Below are positions 47,423 through 59,520 of a DNA stretch of 64,000 bases, piece by piece. Origin of the DNA: Endocalyx cinctus (Eukaryota > Ascomycota > Sordariomycetes > Amphisphaeriales > Apiosporaceae). The notes below the pieces were generated by a model. That model was not told the DNA's origin and made no database searches. It worked only from the letters and a program-made list of their open reading frames with translations. The translations under genes and the position numbers were made by a program. Location of the stretch: the NCBI GenBank assembly GCA_001600455.1, contig BCKC01000001.1:7623899-7687898 (forward strand), written 5' to 3'. How positions within the stretch are numbered: the first letter of the stretch is position 1; every line of letters begins with the position of its first letter.

Positions 47423-49877
47423 TGAGTAGAGACCAGCTTCGTTTTCGTTCGACTATAAAGTGCTAAAATAATTGCAATCAAACACAGCGAAGTTAGTCAA
47501 GTCCGGTCAGAATCAATAGAGTAGAGAGTTTGAATAGTTTCTTACTACGTCTTAATTATGGTTGACACTATATGGCTAGTTAGTTATTCTAATGATATAT
47601 GAGGAACATATTCATCAGACGCCATTGTGACACAACCAGCCCCCCAAGCCACGTTGGCAATTATAACGTTACATCTGCATTTTAAGTGCATATATGTATC
47701 ATCACGAGCAACTCGGGCAACCGAAATCGAAGCCCAGAACAATTCTACTTCTTCATTATGCATGGCTACCGTGGGTACGAGGTTTCCACACCGACTCTTA
47801 TTATATTCTAAATCGCTTCCATTGGGCTGCGGCATGAGAACACGGCATTAAGGCGGCTAATCAACTCTTAGATCTTTCATCATAGTTGAAATAGTTGACG
47901 GTAGGCGACCTACACCATACATTTTTTGCTTCTGCTTGCATGAAAATTGAATCTGTGAATAAACTAGCCTTCTATAATACCTTCGATACAGTATCTGCTA
48001 TTTGATGAGGATGCTATTATTATTCCTTTTTTTTTTTTTCAATCTCCTGCGGGCTAGAAAAATCAGCTGATGTGTGCATCAGTTTATATGAGAACTGCAG
48101 AAAATTAGGGAGTGAATTTCCAGGGTTCTTCATCGACTTGATCGCAAGCTATATACACGCCACCAAAAGATAACTTTCTCATTTCTGCACCATTTGTTCT
48201 CTTAACCCAGGAAAAAAAAAAGATTCGATCATCGTGAAAACTTTCCGGAAACATAATATCAATATGGCTTAGAAATATAACCTTATCATTTCTTTAATCG
48301 CCTATTTTAATTATTTTGAGAGGGAGGGAGGGAAAAGGGGCTCACGTTTGAAGGGTCCAAAATGTAATGCGTAAGTGAGAATTTAGAAGAGTAAAAGGGG
48401 CTTAAGTCCTAGGTGGCTAGGAGCGGCGGGTACATCCGGGAAGCGTGGCACAGCACCAAGGCGTAAAATACAGAGCGCTTCTGTCGCTCGATATCCCCCG
48501 ATTGGTCCTTGACTATATCGGTACTTCCCAATGAAGATCCGATCTTGTACACTCAAGCGCTGCCATGCAAATCTCAGCGCACGGTTATTCGCCATTTGTT
48601 GTACTTCTTTCTTTCGGCGTCAAAGGCGTGCAGAAGAGGTCTGTTTTTCTTCTTTTGAAACTTGAACAAAAAAAAAAAAAAAGGGAACTATCAGTTCTCT
48701 AGGAAATGCGCCTCCATATTAATAACACGGCATGACTATCTATTCCAGTAATCTTTAATTGAACATCAACCGATAGATTGGAAAATCTCAGCTTTCAGCT
48801 GATACCACGCCTTATTCACTATGCAACATCCCACTCAAGCGTCCTCCCCTCTCCGCCAGCCATCCTCCCACAATATTACCTTACCAGCGCTAACATTTTC
48901 CTTCTAGCTATTCTTTCGAAGATTCCCGTAGCTTTATTAATGGATGATGTTTTCCTAAATTTTAAAGATGGGAATTTGCTACAGAGGGCGGAGGCGAGCC
49001 CTGTAGGAACCCCCCACGAAGAGACAGTTATTCGCTTCCGCGCTATTTCTTTCAAGATAAATACTCCCGGTATGTACAGAAGCTGATTTATATAATCTTC
49101 AATGTGAACGAAAAAAGCATATTCCTCGAAGCTTGTATAATACGTTCGTATGATAAGTGAGGTTACTCGATATGCTTGATCATTGAATAACGTGTCCATA
49201 TGTTTAGTGATCAAAGTAACCAAGTCACAACTAAGTCACAGTATGAAATACTGACATACAAAGACCCAAAACATGTACACCGCTTCCACAACGGGATACC
49301 GAGACGTTCAAATAAAGTCCCCTGGCATTTCAGTTGAGGAGGCCCAAAAGCCAAGAGCTCCCGTGGCTGCCCCACATGTTTACGTCAAAAAGTCTTTTGA
49401 GCTTCTTCATTGGTCTCATCTAGAAGTGGCTACGATCCCGGTATTAACGAGAACGTCAAGCTTATAATTGGTTGCGTCCTACTTCACGCTATCGAGGCAC
49501 CTCATCGATAGACTCGTGACACGTCACATCTATCTTCAATATCTCAATATTGTGTTGGCAATATAACTAGTAACCAGCGATCTGACTTTGGTGGGATAGC
49601 CGGACAATCGGGAAATACGCGTCATTATATTTCCGCGGGCACATCGTGGTTTAATTCTAACACCCTTCCTTTGAACTGCTGCTAATAATTAGTCCTGTAA
49701 ATTGATCTTCTGACTGATCGTTTCCAGTTATTATCTTATCCGAATATGCAATATGTAATAAAGTAATATGATAGTATAACATAACTTACAGGTTTTCTTA
49801 TTCCTTTCTTCTTCCTCCAGAAACGTACCGAGTATGTTTAAATGGAAGTGATCACGAGAAATGCCCCCCCCCCCCCC

Positions 49878-49908
<31 letters not shown>

Positions 49909-51953
49909 ACCCTATAAAAGTAGAAGCAAGTGGCTTTTCGATATTTGGATATGTTTCCTAAGAACCTCGGTCAACAATATCTTGGGACTAGATACCGAAA
50001 GCAGATGTTTGGCTTATCACAATGAGATAAGTGTGCGTCAACTCCCAAAAGGGGAAAAGTTGACGCCCTCGATGTAATTATGTTATATACCATACCAAGG
50101 AACTCGGCGTGTATATTCAGTTGAGTCCTCAAAGTTAGTTTATACATTTATACTATATCACGTACACCGCAATTTATCTTCTTAATTAGAGAAATCCGAA
50201 TCAAGGAAAACTCAGCGTACAGGTTTTGGTATGCTCGCGTACTAATTATGTTATTTATTCCCACGACTCGTTATAGATCCCCGTAGGCCCCTCGCTAGGG
50301 GATTTATTGATAACCTCAACCATCGTATCAATTATTTTCGTTCTCTATCATTTATTATATCTCGTTTTTCCGGACCTCCTTCATCTTTCGAATCGCTGTT
50401 ACCCCTATTTATGCCGAGAGCATCATCTTCGGTCTAATTAGGAGACCTCAGAGTCAGCGGCGGCATTCATGTCCTCGTATATTTTTATCACCTTATCACA
50501 AGTTGGTATCAAGCCGATGGTATTACGGGCAGTAGCTCCAACCCAAGAAATGTCGTGTAACGTAGTTGTTTTATGCAGACATATCAGTGCATGCACCACG
50601 TGTGGAAAACTGGTATTAACTATATGGCATATGGATTTTTAGGTTGGTAGGAATTGCCAAGAGTATGTCAACAATGAATTGAATCATGTTTAGATAATTT
50701 TGATACATTGAAAGTCTCTCAAACGTAGGTTCGTTCCCCGGTGTTGTGAGTTGGTTAATGATAAGTCCGATTATGACACATGAGAATTGCAAGAATTAGT
50801 TTAGTTAGTCATGTCTATGGTTAAAGTAAGCACATATCCTAGCACTGAATCATGAGAGAAATTAGAGACATACATAGGCAACTTGCGGTTGTTTATAACG
50901 ACTATATTATTTAGACTCTTCTAAGCAACGTCCTCTAATTTAGCTTGCAGTGAAGATAAATAGAATGTTGGGGAAATGCCTCAAAAGTGGGTTTGCCAAA
51001 TTGCATGCTGGAGGTGGTCAATGATAATTCAGCTGAATTCTTACTTGAAAAAACAAGTAATTCATCTTACGCCAAGGTGATTTTTGGGAAAGGTAGGTCA
51101 GATCCTCTTCAAAACGAGGGGGCCATCGGGGTGGACTGAGGCGTTTGAAAATGTACGCTGTCCTTCAGTTCTTATCAGTCCGGGGTTATAGGGAGAACGA
51201 GGTAAGACAGCGTACATGGATAATATGCAGAATGCCCTGAAAAGAATTTGTCGTTCTTCGTCTAATTATTATCCGTTTCTTTTGCTCCGAGGGACCTGAT
51301 TTGGTAATCGTACAGAATGTAGGACCAGAGCCTGTAGTTAGTCGGGGATCGATGTAATCCTAGGTCGTAATATAAGAGTGGCTACGAGTTGTGAGATTAA
51401 GGTTGCATGAGCCTTAGGGTCCTTCTTTTTAAGGTGAAACCTGCAGCAAATTAGTCCGAGTGACTCAAGCCAAAACAAATCTGATGCCGTCGAGACTAAC
51501 CACTCTAAGCATCTAATAAGCCGCAAGAGAAAATCCATACTTTTTTCCATCTCAAGAACTATCTTCCGACATATGGTGGCTTAAATTTTATCCTCTAGTT
51601 GGCCCCGATGCATAGAAGATACCCACGCCGCGTTCAACATATTCAACCAAAGAAACTGATATACTTAGATCGCTAACTTGACAAGACGGTCACATGCGCG
51701 AGAATACACTCACACAAACGGGTAAGTACACTTAGATTTGATACGTGCGTAATCCTTGCATGTCCTAATTGCTTGAATGGCGGGTACCCCTATACGGGCG
51801 TTGGCGTATCATATAAGTGGCTGGTCGTATTCTTTACGATTGTATCTTTCAGGATAAAATGCTGGTGTGAATGTCCAGCGGATATTCCCTCTTTCTTTTT
51901 TTTTTCTCTCAAGCTTTTCGCAGCCCCAGATATAATATTCTCGAACTGGACTG
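47423..51953. other. 4.5-kb AT-rich spacer
   Basis: No intact gene. Several 60-115-codon frames (for example minus 48876-49223 and plus 49273-49467) have no recognisable domain. A C/A/G homopolymer block sits at 49864-49908. The upstream region of the regulator and decayed sequence are the likely content. Confidence 0.45.
49864..49908. repeat. Consecutive poly-C, poly-A, poly-G block
   Basis: About 15 C, then over 20 A, then about 8 G with no other bases between. Such a triple homopolymer is unusual for natural DNA. Confidence 0.9.
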
Positions 51954-52467
51954 AGTTGCTAACCCACCGAAATATCTTTTACCCATGAAAGCATTAAGTA
52001 GATTCTGGGTAATATTCTCGCTCTTGTTGTCAAAAACCCCGGCAGCTCCCAGATTTTTGCAGCAGTCGAAGTTCTTAGGCGAAGGGATCTTGATGATTTC
52101 GTACCCCGAAGCTACAGCCATTTGGATAGCATTAGTTCCAACGTTAATTAGAGGCGCCGGATCATATTAGTAGAGTCTCACCGTTGCTATGTGGCTGAAG
52201 TTTCGGGCAGTCTAGAGCTAGGAAGTCCTTTTGGTATAAAGCACAAGGGGCAGTAGATAACCCCAAGGAAAGTACTGAGGCATCAATAAAGCGAGTGTCT
52301 TCGGGAATGAGCGAGACGAGCTTAAGATTGAGAACAACAAAACTTTGGTAGCCACCACCTCTTGAGTCAGACTCGGCAGTCAGCTCAACAACTCGGTCGC
52401 CAGTCTTAAACTTTTGTACCTTAGTGCATGAGGGCCCAACGATCTCCCATTTCACCTGACAAGCCAC
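51954..52467 (-). pseudogene. Alcohol dehydrogenase (MDR, CipB-like) pseudogene
   Basis: Translated on the minus strand, 52162-52467 matches the middle of zinc-type medium-chain dehydrogenases/enoyl reductases: IVGPSCTKVQKFKTGDRV, then VLSLGLSTAPCALYQKDFLAL and GETLLI. Then a TGA stands where the family has Trp, and within about 20 bp a frameshift moves the homology to another frame (52121 downward: NVGTNAIQMAVASGYEIIK, SPKNFDCCKNLGA, FDNKS). Homology fades around 51954. The N-terminal third (substrate/zinc part) is absent and the C-terminal part is missing. No splice sites explain the break. It is clearly non-functional, and is fused at its 5' side to the tubby-like gene. Confidence 0.72.
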
Positions 52468-53512
52468 TACCGGTGAACTTGAGATCGAAGGGATTCTTTA
52501 TGCTGGTAAGGGTCCTATTCCAAGAGAAGACAGCGACAACCTCGTAATTACCGTCTGTTACTATGGTGTCTCGAGGGGTAGCCGAATTCTCACCCTGTCT
52601 AATGGGTACATCGCTTGGGCCAGCTTCTCCGAAGTTTGATGATAATATTCGTAGTAACCTGAAGCCCCCCGACTTTGTTTCGTCATCCTTCTCATGCCTC
52701 GTGAGCCGCTTCCATTCGAACTTTTCACGTCGTGTCTTTATGTTGATTCCAACTTCGACTTCGAACGTAAATGCGATACCATAATCAGGTGTAGAATGTG
52801 CGTGCATATTTTCTGTAACCCAACCACTACGCTTCTGCGAAGGTAGCTTTACAACACTTTCTGCCGGAACACAGTTAATGATCTGGTTTAAGGTGTAGGA
52901 TAATAGTAAGGAGTTAGGGATTAATGATGGAGTAAGCTCGCTCGAAAAATAACGAGATCCTAGTGGCGTACCTGTTAATATTAAAGCCATATAAGAATTA
53001 TCTCCCGTCGCTGCAAGCACGCGGGCTTTAGTAGTTGTTCCGTTGTATAGGTATAGCCCTGGCATTGGACCAAGGGGCGGTGTCGTATCCCAACCATAGT
53101 GTACTTGAAGTCCAAAAATTAATTCTCTTTTGTTAATCAAACAAGTTGAAGTGAGGGAGTTGCAGGCTTGGAGAGATATGGGAGCGGGAATATCATGGTG
53201 ACAAGTTCACATAAAGAAGCGAGCTGGCATACCCTTGACAGCGAATAGGCGTTGGCTTTCCGTTTCGCCGCAGAGGAAGAAAGTTTTAAGTCCCGAGAAA
53301 TTAAGCTGATAATACACTTTTATTTTGGATGGGAACGGGCGATATGGGGTCGAAAATGTCGCCTCTATGCTCAACCTAGACATCGTAGAATTGCCATCTA
53401 GCGAGGCTTTATTATTACTCGCTTGGCGTGGGCCCGTTGGTGCGGAGGCCTCGGATGTTTGTTGATCACCGTCGATTGCCTTATGAGCTTCTGACTTGCC
53501 TTTATAGTTCAT
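52421..53512 (-). CDS. Tubby-like fungal protein, C-terminally truncated
   Basis: Exons: complement of 52421-53103 and 53233-53512; 320 aa. The phase-1 intron uses GTATGC and TTCAAG. The product has an acidic/Ser-rich start and then beta-rich sequence (VYYQLNFSGLKTFFLCGETESQRLFAV, then GLYLYNGTTTKARVLAA). Near the end it has GSGLSGEMGDRWALM, which resembles the C-terminal motif of a fungus-specific group I associate with tubby C-terminal-like folds. In relatives a hydrophobic helix follows this motif. Here the frame stops two codons later, because the DNA changes to dehydrogenase-pseudogene sequence. It is probably a broken gene. The family assignment is from memory of pattern only and is tentative. 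Confidence 0.5.
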
Positions 53513-54540
53513 TTTGGGTGTATTAAATATTAGGATCTCGTCAAAACGTGTGATTTCACAACGGTATGTCCAATATTAATTACATATAGACCGAAGGCCG
53601 GAGCCACGTAGCTTGAAGTTTTCCGTTTGTAAAGTTGGCTGAGAGGGAACTTTTGTTTATATAAACGGGAAGGATGAACGTTATATTAGCAGTAATATAA
53701 TATTTTTTGTGGTGCAGCAATTATATATGGCCCTAACTCCAATATAATATAGATATTCAAAGTTGAGGTAACTGGATGGAATGTAACCTTTGAGGAGTTA
53801 TGCTCTAGTATAACCTCTGGCAATGGAAAACTTTGGAAGACTTGGGGAATGAGTTTTTAAATTTTCACTCTGTCAGACTTGGAGATCTAAAGTTAATATG
53901 TTATGACATAAATTACCTCGATCATTCGCCATAGCTATGTAGAGACCCTGCCGAAGTAAGATATGCTGTTAGTACATAGTTGCTTTAATCCTTGGTGCGT
54001 AAACTACGTAGTTAACTGACTTCAATTTCAAATCCGTATGATGTCACATCTACCCCTTTCCAAATCAGATTTTAGGCTTTGTGCTTCTGACCAGAGACCC
54101 CCTTGACCAAACACCGATGGTTTGTATATGATTTAATTCTCGAGTTTCATTTCATTGATGCTGAAGAGTTCACGGTAAAATGTCTTGACTCGTGTCTTTG
54201 ATTAAGCACCATAAACCAGATAACTACAGGATTCCAGGGAGTAAAACGTATATTTTTTTCAAAATAAATCGTTCTTGCTAGCTATCAGAAAATAGGTGGA
54301 AATTTTCAGCAGAAGTCTCGAGTGGTTATTATGGAAATTATTAACCGTTTTTCATATGTAGTCAAGTCACGCAGTTCATAATCTTAATTTGAGGAAACCG
54401 ATGCATACGGAAAATATTATCCCGTTTCTATATAGTATTATGTCATTATCTTAGAGGATGGATTTAGAGCTTTAAGTATGGTATAATTAGAACTATTATT
54501 TACAATGAACTTGGCGGAAATATTCGTTCCGGTGTCTGCT
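53513..54540. other. AT-rich spacer
   Basis: About 1 kb, no open frame of note and no recognisable element. It contains the presumed promoter of the truncated tubby-like gene. Confidence 0.5.
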
Positions 54541-55416
54541 TTACTTGTTTGCAGCATGAAGGTCTTGCCCAACTATTTTGGACAGCCGGGTAGACCTCCT
54601 TACCGCGCCAATCGGGATTGGATTAGGAGATGACCTTGGACGAGAACTAGATGGTTTCCGTACCCTATTCGTGGTTGATATTTTTGATACTACCTTTTTC
54701 ACCTTTTCCGTTCTGGTTGGATGTATATTTTCGTCGTCGTCATGATCCTGCTCCTCGTCTTCTTTATGTGTATCCGGGTTTATCGTTCGCCCCGAAGTGT
54801 TTGAGCTTGCTTTCACATTCTGTTTCTGAGGATGTATCATCTCCCCCTTGTTCAACATCTGCACGAACGCCTCGATCCTCTTCTCTCTTCCCTTCTCCGT
54901 CTTCAAAGCGTTCAGGCGAAAGTAAATCGCGTACTTATTCTGCTTATTCAACACCTGGTCCCACATCTCCTTCGCCCTCTCGTTCCCTTCCCGACCCAAA
55001 GCCTCGAAGAACTCGGCGGGCGGCTCCGCCGTGGCCGATCCGGCGTACGCGCCGTCCCATCGACCGTCCTTCTTCGCGGCCTCCACGGCTGCCGTCCCCA
55101 ACGGTCGCATCTTACCGGCCTCCTGTAAGCGGGCGATGTTCTGCACGTTGCGCGCCGACCACAGGGACTTGGCGCTCCGGGGCGTAAACCGCTGCGAATA
55201 CGTTGAGGCGTCCCCGCTTCGCGCTTGGCCGTCGATCCAACCTTGGCATAGCGCCTCGTCTAGAGCTTGGGCGTACGTGAGCGAGGTGGGAGACGTCGTG
55301 CCTTTCTTGGCGAGGGTGAGCCACACGCCCCGGGATGTCGCGGCGTAGGTTGTGAGCCAGGTGCACCACGCCGCGGCGGTCGGGATGGTGAGTTGTGGAA
55401 GTTCAGGAACAGGCAT
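54541..55416 (-). CDS. YdeI/OmdA-domain protein
   Basis: Single exon, 291 aa, starting at MPVPELPQL. Translation from the next in-frame Met upstream (55506) would add a Tyr/Ile run made of microsatellite DNA, so 55416 was chosen. The N-terminal about 190 residues fit the YdeI/OmpD-associated (OmdA) family: GVWLTLAKKG, YAQALDEALCQGWIDGQ, QRFTPRSAKSLWSARN and a C-terminal helix ending in LNKQNKYAIYFRLN. A charged, probably disordered tail follows, with a poly-acidic patch and Arg/Ser/Pro motifs (KPSSSRPRSS) that could bind DNA or direct nuclear import. Bacterial relatives are linked to stress and antimicrobial tolerance. No function is established for the fungal ones. Confidence 0.82.
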   Translation of the reverse strand: MPVPELPQLTIPTAAAWCTWLTTYAATSRGVWLTLAKKGTTSPTSLTYAQALDEALCQGWIDGQARSGDASTYSQRFTPRSAKSLWSARNVQNIARLQEAGKMRPLGTAAVEAAKKDGRWDGAYAGSATAEPPAEFFEALGREGNERAKEMWDQVLNKQNKYAIYFRLNALKTEKGREKRIEAFVQMLNKGEMIHPQKQNVKASSNTSGRTINPDTHKEDEEQDHDDDENIHPTRTEKVKKVVSKISTTNRVRKPSSSRPRSSPNPIPIGAVRRSTRLSKIVGQDLHAANK

Positions 55417-56143
55417 TCTTGTTGGGTGAAACTTTAATTTCACTTTAATCTGGATATATATATATATATAAATATATATATAATATATCAATAAATCTTC
55501 ATACAATTCAAGATAAATATCTGCACTCTAATGTTGTTTCACGTCGCGTCGCGTCGCGTGTTGGGTGTCGCGTGCTATAATTTTGTACTTTAGGTCGCGT
55601 GGTCACGAGGTGAAGCAATGGAAAATGGAAGCGAATGTTTAGTTCAATAACTCCGTACTTCCACAAATAATGTAAAGTGGACACTTACTTTTTCCATGCT
55701 TCTTTTCCTATTCCTAACTTGGAGGTTTTTGTCTGTTTTTCAAAATAGTGACGTCACCTATTTTCATACCGGTATTTCGGGGATATGTCATCATCATTCT
55801 TACGAAAATTCTCTATTTACTATCTTTGTATTGACCAATCATGTTCAAAGTCCTGCTCAACTCAAGTCAAATGAAATAATGACATCGTAGTGTGTAGTAC
55901 AATGTGCAAGGTGATATACTGTCGTGTTGATTCAACTTTGACCGGAGTATTCGGCATCTAATTTTCACCTGCATACGTTCTTGTCTTGATTTCTACATGC
56001 GCAAATAACCTATTGGTCGCTGAGTAATCGATGAGCGGAAGACAAACTGCCTATCCAATCTTTACTGCTGTTCTACCTTTCTCTTCTCTTCACCTTAATC
56101 TCACTTTTACTCCTTTTCTAGGACCTTCATACCAAAATCAATA
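55417..56143. other. Divergent promoter region, YdeI and MIR1 genes
   Basis: Contains TA microsatellites near 55455-55485, a GTCGC repeat (about 55540-55570) and a pyrimidine-rich leader before the phosphate-carrier start. No gene is supported; the frame at 55696-55890 is probably chance. Confidence 0.5.
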
Positions 56144-57158
56144 ATGGCGTCAAGGCAGATGACGCCAGATTTTACAATCACAGACTATGCCAAGTTCTTC
56201 GGTGCCGGTGCTCTGGCCGCTACAGCTACTCATGGCGTAAGTCTTCTTAGTCCTTCCGAGTTTTTTTTTTTTTTTTTTTCCTGTTCATTTTACTTACATA
56301 TTCCCCTAAAAGGCGGCCACACCAATCGATGTGGTCAAAACCAGACTACAGATCGATGACGGTCTAAAAGGCATGAACATGATTCGTGCCGCCCGCTCCA
56401 TTGTAGCCAAAGAAGGTGCATCGGCTCTGCTGACCGGGTTCGGTCCTACCGCGGTCGGTTATCTCGTACAAGGTGGAGGTAAGTTCGCCGGGTACGAGTT
56501 TTTCAAAAAGAAGTACGTCGACCTGGTCGGCACGCCCCAGGAAGCCATCCGCCACCGCACCGGCATCTACCTTGGCGCCAGCGCCAGCGCCGAGTTCTTC
56601 GCCGATATCGCTCTCTGCCCCCTCGAAGCGACCCGGATTCGCCTCGTCTCGCAGAGGGGCTTCGCCTCGGGCCTCGCGAGCGGCTTTACGCGCCTCGCCC
56701 GAGAAGAAGGTTTCAGGGGTTTCTACTCCGGCTTCGTGCCCTTGCTCGCGAAGCAGGTCCCCTACGCCGTAGGCCAATTTTCCGTGCACGAAGCCGCCGT
56801 GGAGGTCATCTACCGCACCATGGGACCCGAGCGAAAGGAAAAGTTGACCCACGTCGAATCCACCGGCGTCGAGCTTGCCTCTGGTATCGTGGCCGGCGTA
56901 GCCGCCGCCGTACTCTCGCATCCCGCAGATACCCTACTCTCGGCTATCAATAAGGGCGCTGGTGATAAAGGCCAAAGCACGACGTCCAGGATGTTTACCC
57001 TTGCTCGCGAGTTCGGCCCCAAGAGATTACTTCTCGCCGGCCTAGGGCCCAGGATCGTCATGACGTGTGGCTTGGTCGCTGGTCAGTTTGTTATCTACGC
57101 TCAGTGTAAAGCCCTGGTGGGTGCACCAGCTGGTATCGAAATACATAAAGAGGAGTAA
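56144..57158 (+). CDS. MIR1: Mitochondrial phosphate carrier
   Basis: Exons 56144-56236 and 56313-57158 give 312 aa, the usual length. The protein has three tandem mitochondrial-carrier repeats with the signatures PIDVVKTR, PLEATRIR and PADTLLS. The first ends in the phosphate-carrier stretch LLTGFGPTAVGYLVQG and the second repeat contains ALCPLEATRIRLVSQ, both diagnostic of Mir1/PiC. It sits in the inner mitochondrial membrane and imports phosphate with H+ for ATP synthesis. The intron splits the carrier motif (ATHG | AATPID), and its donor GTAAGT and acceptor AAAAG are normal apart from a T-run. The exon is GC-rich with strongly biased codons, as expected for a highly expressed gene. S. cerevisiae Pic2 is an alternative paralogue. 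Confidence 0.93.
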
Positions 57159-57434
57159 TTCTTCGAAGCAGACTTGGGAGCGATGGTCAAAAAATTTCCC
57201 CCTCCTCCTGCAATGTTTAATTTTAATTTATATTCATAGGTTTCATTGCAGTTTATAAGGAGTTCATGAGAAAATTAGTTTCGTTTCTAAATCTCACATC
57301 GCGACATATTCTCACATACGTACATATGAACTTATCTATTTACGTACATAATGAAATTTCTTCATTAATGCATGTATGCCAACTTCCTTGGGGTTAGTAG
57401 TCGACTCTTAGGGTAAAAAGTGATACTGTAAATA

Positions 57435-58322
57435 TTACCGAATCCGTCCCTGGGTAGGCCAAATGCCCATTCGGGCCCAAAAAGCTCTTCCGTCTAGTCT
57501 TCTACCCACCTCGGACTTCTCTCTCGGTAACGCCTTCACGTCCTTCTCCATCATCAACTGACCGACCCAACCCAACATCTCTTCATGCTTCATCTTCTTT
57601 TCTGTTGTAACGTTCTCATCGCGCAAGCCCACCAAAGCCCAATCCTGCACAAGATCCCACCAATCGTAGACGTGCATATCGCATAAGACCCACCTCTTAC
57701 CGGGCGTGAAGTCCCGGTGCAGAGCGACGACTGCCCGCGCCACGTCCTCCCCATGGATGACGTGCAAAGCTCCCTTCGCCCCTAAATCGGCCTTGGTCCG
57801 GATCACCCGGTCGACCCAGTCCCGGGGTTGTCTCGCGGCGCCGTACAGACCCGCCAGGCTCAGAACAGAAGCCGAGATACCCTTCAGCGCCAAGAGCTCG
57901 TCTTCGGCCGCGGCGCGCGCGTTTTCCGTATCGTACGGGCTCGTCTCCGAGTTCCAGGCCGGCGCGGTCCAGATGGAAGTAACGCCAAATTGGATGTAGC
58001 GGAACTTGACATCCGTTTCTGACGATGACGAGACCGGATGCGTATCTCCGTATAGCTTGACCAGTTGCTTGGCTGGACCTTTGCCGGTAAGCGGGAACAC
58101 GATCAAGATGGTGCGCGCGTACGGAAGAAGCCGAAACGGCGAAGGGTCGTCCGACGTCGGATCGAACTTGAAAGGGATGGTGCCGTCGCGGCCGGTAGTT
58201 GTAGTGGCCGCGTAATGGATGTCCTCGCGCTCGAGCAGCGGGATGAGGAATGTGGATGTCCAACCCGCGCCTAGTATTAACAAGCTCACTTGCTTTCGGT
58301 CTCCTTGCTCTGGGCTGGCCAT
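57435..58322 (-). CDS. Rossmann-fold NAD(P)-binding protein (SDR/YeeZ-like)
   Basis: Single exon, 295 aa, starting at MASPEQGDR. Upstream in-frame Met codons exist (58394, 58340), but the dinucleotide-binding strand lies directly after this one: LLILGAGWTS at 14-23 with GxGxxx. Later features: a beta-strand ILIVFPLTGKGP, FRYIQFGVTSIW, and SVLSLAGLYGAAR followed by a HGEDVARAV strand typical of extended SDR/epimerase proteins. The Tyr-x3-Lys catalytic pair is not evident, so it may be an atypical or non-catalytic SDR. The substrate is unknown. It is convergent with MIR1, 276 bp from its stop. Confidence 0.78.
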   Translation of the reverse strand: MASPEQGDRKQVSLLILGAGWTSTFLIPLLEREDIHYAATTTTGRDGTIPFKFDPTSDDPSPFRLLPYARTILIVFPLTGKGPAKQLVKLYGDTHPVSSSSETDVKFRYIQFGVTSIWTAPAWNSETSPYDTENARAAAEDELLALKGISASVLSLAGLYGAARQPRDWVDRVIRTKADLGAKGALHVIHGEDVARAVVALHRDFTPGKRWVLCDMHVYDWWDLVQDWALVGLRDENVTTEKKMKHEEMLGWVGQLMMEKDVKALPREKSEVGRRLDGRAFWARMGIWPTQGRIR

Positions 58323-59365
58323 AATGTTAGGGATAATCATTATTTTTCGCCTTAAAATCTTAAATTTAAGGGGTGGCAGATCTAGCAGGAACACATGAAT
58401 GTAGTTGCCTGCTTGAAGGAAGTCAAAAAGATCTTATAAATGATGAAGTAATGATACCTCTTTACTACGATATGTAATTAAATACCTAAATGGGATAAAC
58501 ACATGCTAAGCTATGCTATGTGGCTGTGCTATAGACTTAACCATAGGCTAATCGAGGACTGGGTTTATGCGGTTAAGGAGAAAGGGGCGGGAAAGGAGTA
58601 TATCAGGAGCGGAGACTGTTGGAGATGGACTGGTTTTCAACCTTTCCAGAGCTTTTCCACTTCCAAAAACCATCATACTTATTACAGGATGGCAAGAAAA
58701 GCCATCAAATACATGGCAAGCAGAATGTCTCGTTTGAGAAGGCGATTATGTCGTTTCTTGGTTTGGAAGCATAAGTTACAACTCAGGGGTTGGTCTTCAA
58801 GCGGCATCCTCGACCACTCTACCGCGCAGATTCTAATCCAGCAGGGTGAGAGCTGATTCTCTTGTTCTCCTAGATGTAGCCTCGCCCATAGGTCTTAATC
58901 CGCTGCCAGCTTGTTAGTACGATCAGGCTAACTACTTCACAGTTACCATCCGGATTCGCTGTTTAGAGGGTTTACACTGCGTACAGGTATTATATGGGCT
59001 GGGGTTTATGTGTTTAACGGGCAGCCCGGCCTGCCTTATTCAAAGTCTGATCTCAGGATCTCGAAGGAGTAAATTTTCCCACAGAACACGGTAGAGTCCG
59101 TAACATAAGTGCCTGATACCTGCTGTTCCCGCTAGATAAACCAATTAACTATGCCTATAATGAACGGGAAAGACTATTTTGGTATTACACAGCGTGCAAA
59201 TGGATATGACGCCGCTAATTTCATCTCTAATGCTATCGTATAAGACATTAATTCCATATTCATTTCTTTGTTCTGCTCATTTTCTGTGTCGATACTGAAT
59301 TAAATTTGTAGGGGACTCGGGGTCATATAACACTCAATAACTAGATTCACGCCGGTAAATAAAAC

Positions 59366-59493
59366 GTCAATTTGTCACATTTTCCGAAAACTCATATCAT
59401 AAACACTAACAACTTCGTCTCGAGCTGTGCCTTTGAGATTGTTAATAGCAGACTATGATACTCTGCGTAAGCATAACCATCTGACAAATTGAC
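59366..59493. repeat. 128-bp segment bounded by 12-bp inverted repeats
   Basis: GTCAATTTGTCA at 59366-59377 and TGACAAATTGAC at 59482-59493 are perfect inverse complements. Both ends are bounded by unrelated flanks and no obvious target duplication was seen. It could be a tiny MITE-like element or a hairpin; it could also be chance. Confidence 0.3.
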
Positions 59494-59520
59494 ATGCCCT
59501 TCATCCTTATCGATGAAGCA

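Noticed and set aside
54651..55348. Overlapping plus-strand open frames opposite the YdeI-domain gene
   Set aside because: Shadows of the GC-rich coding strand.
58503..58856. 117-codon plus-strand open frame
   Set aside because: Basic, low-information product without homology that I recognise; lies in a spacer with decayed features.
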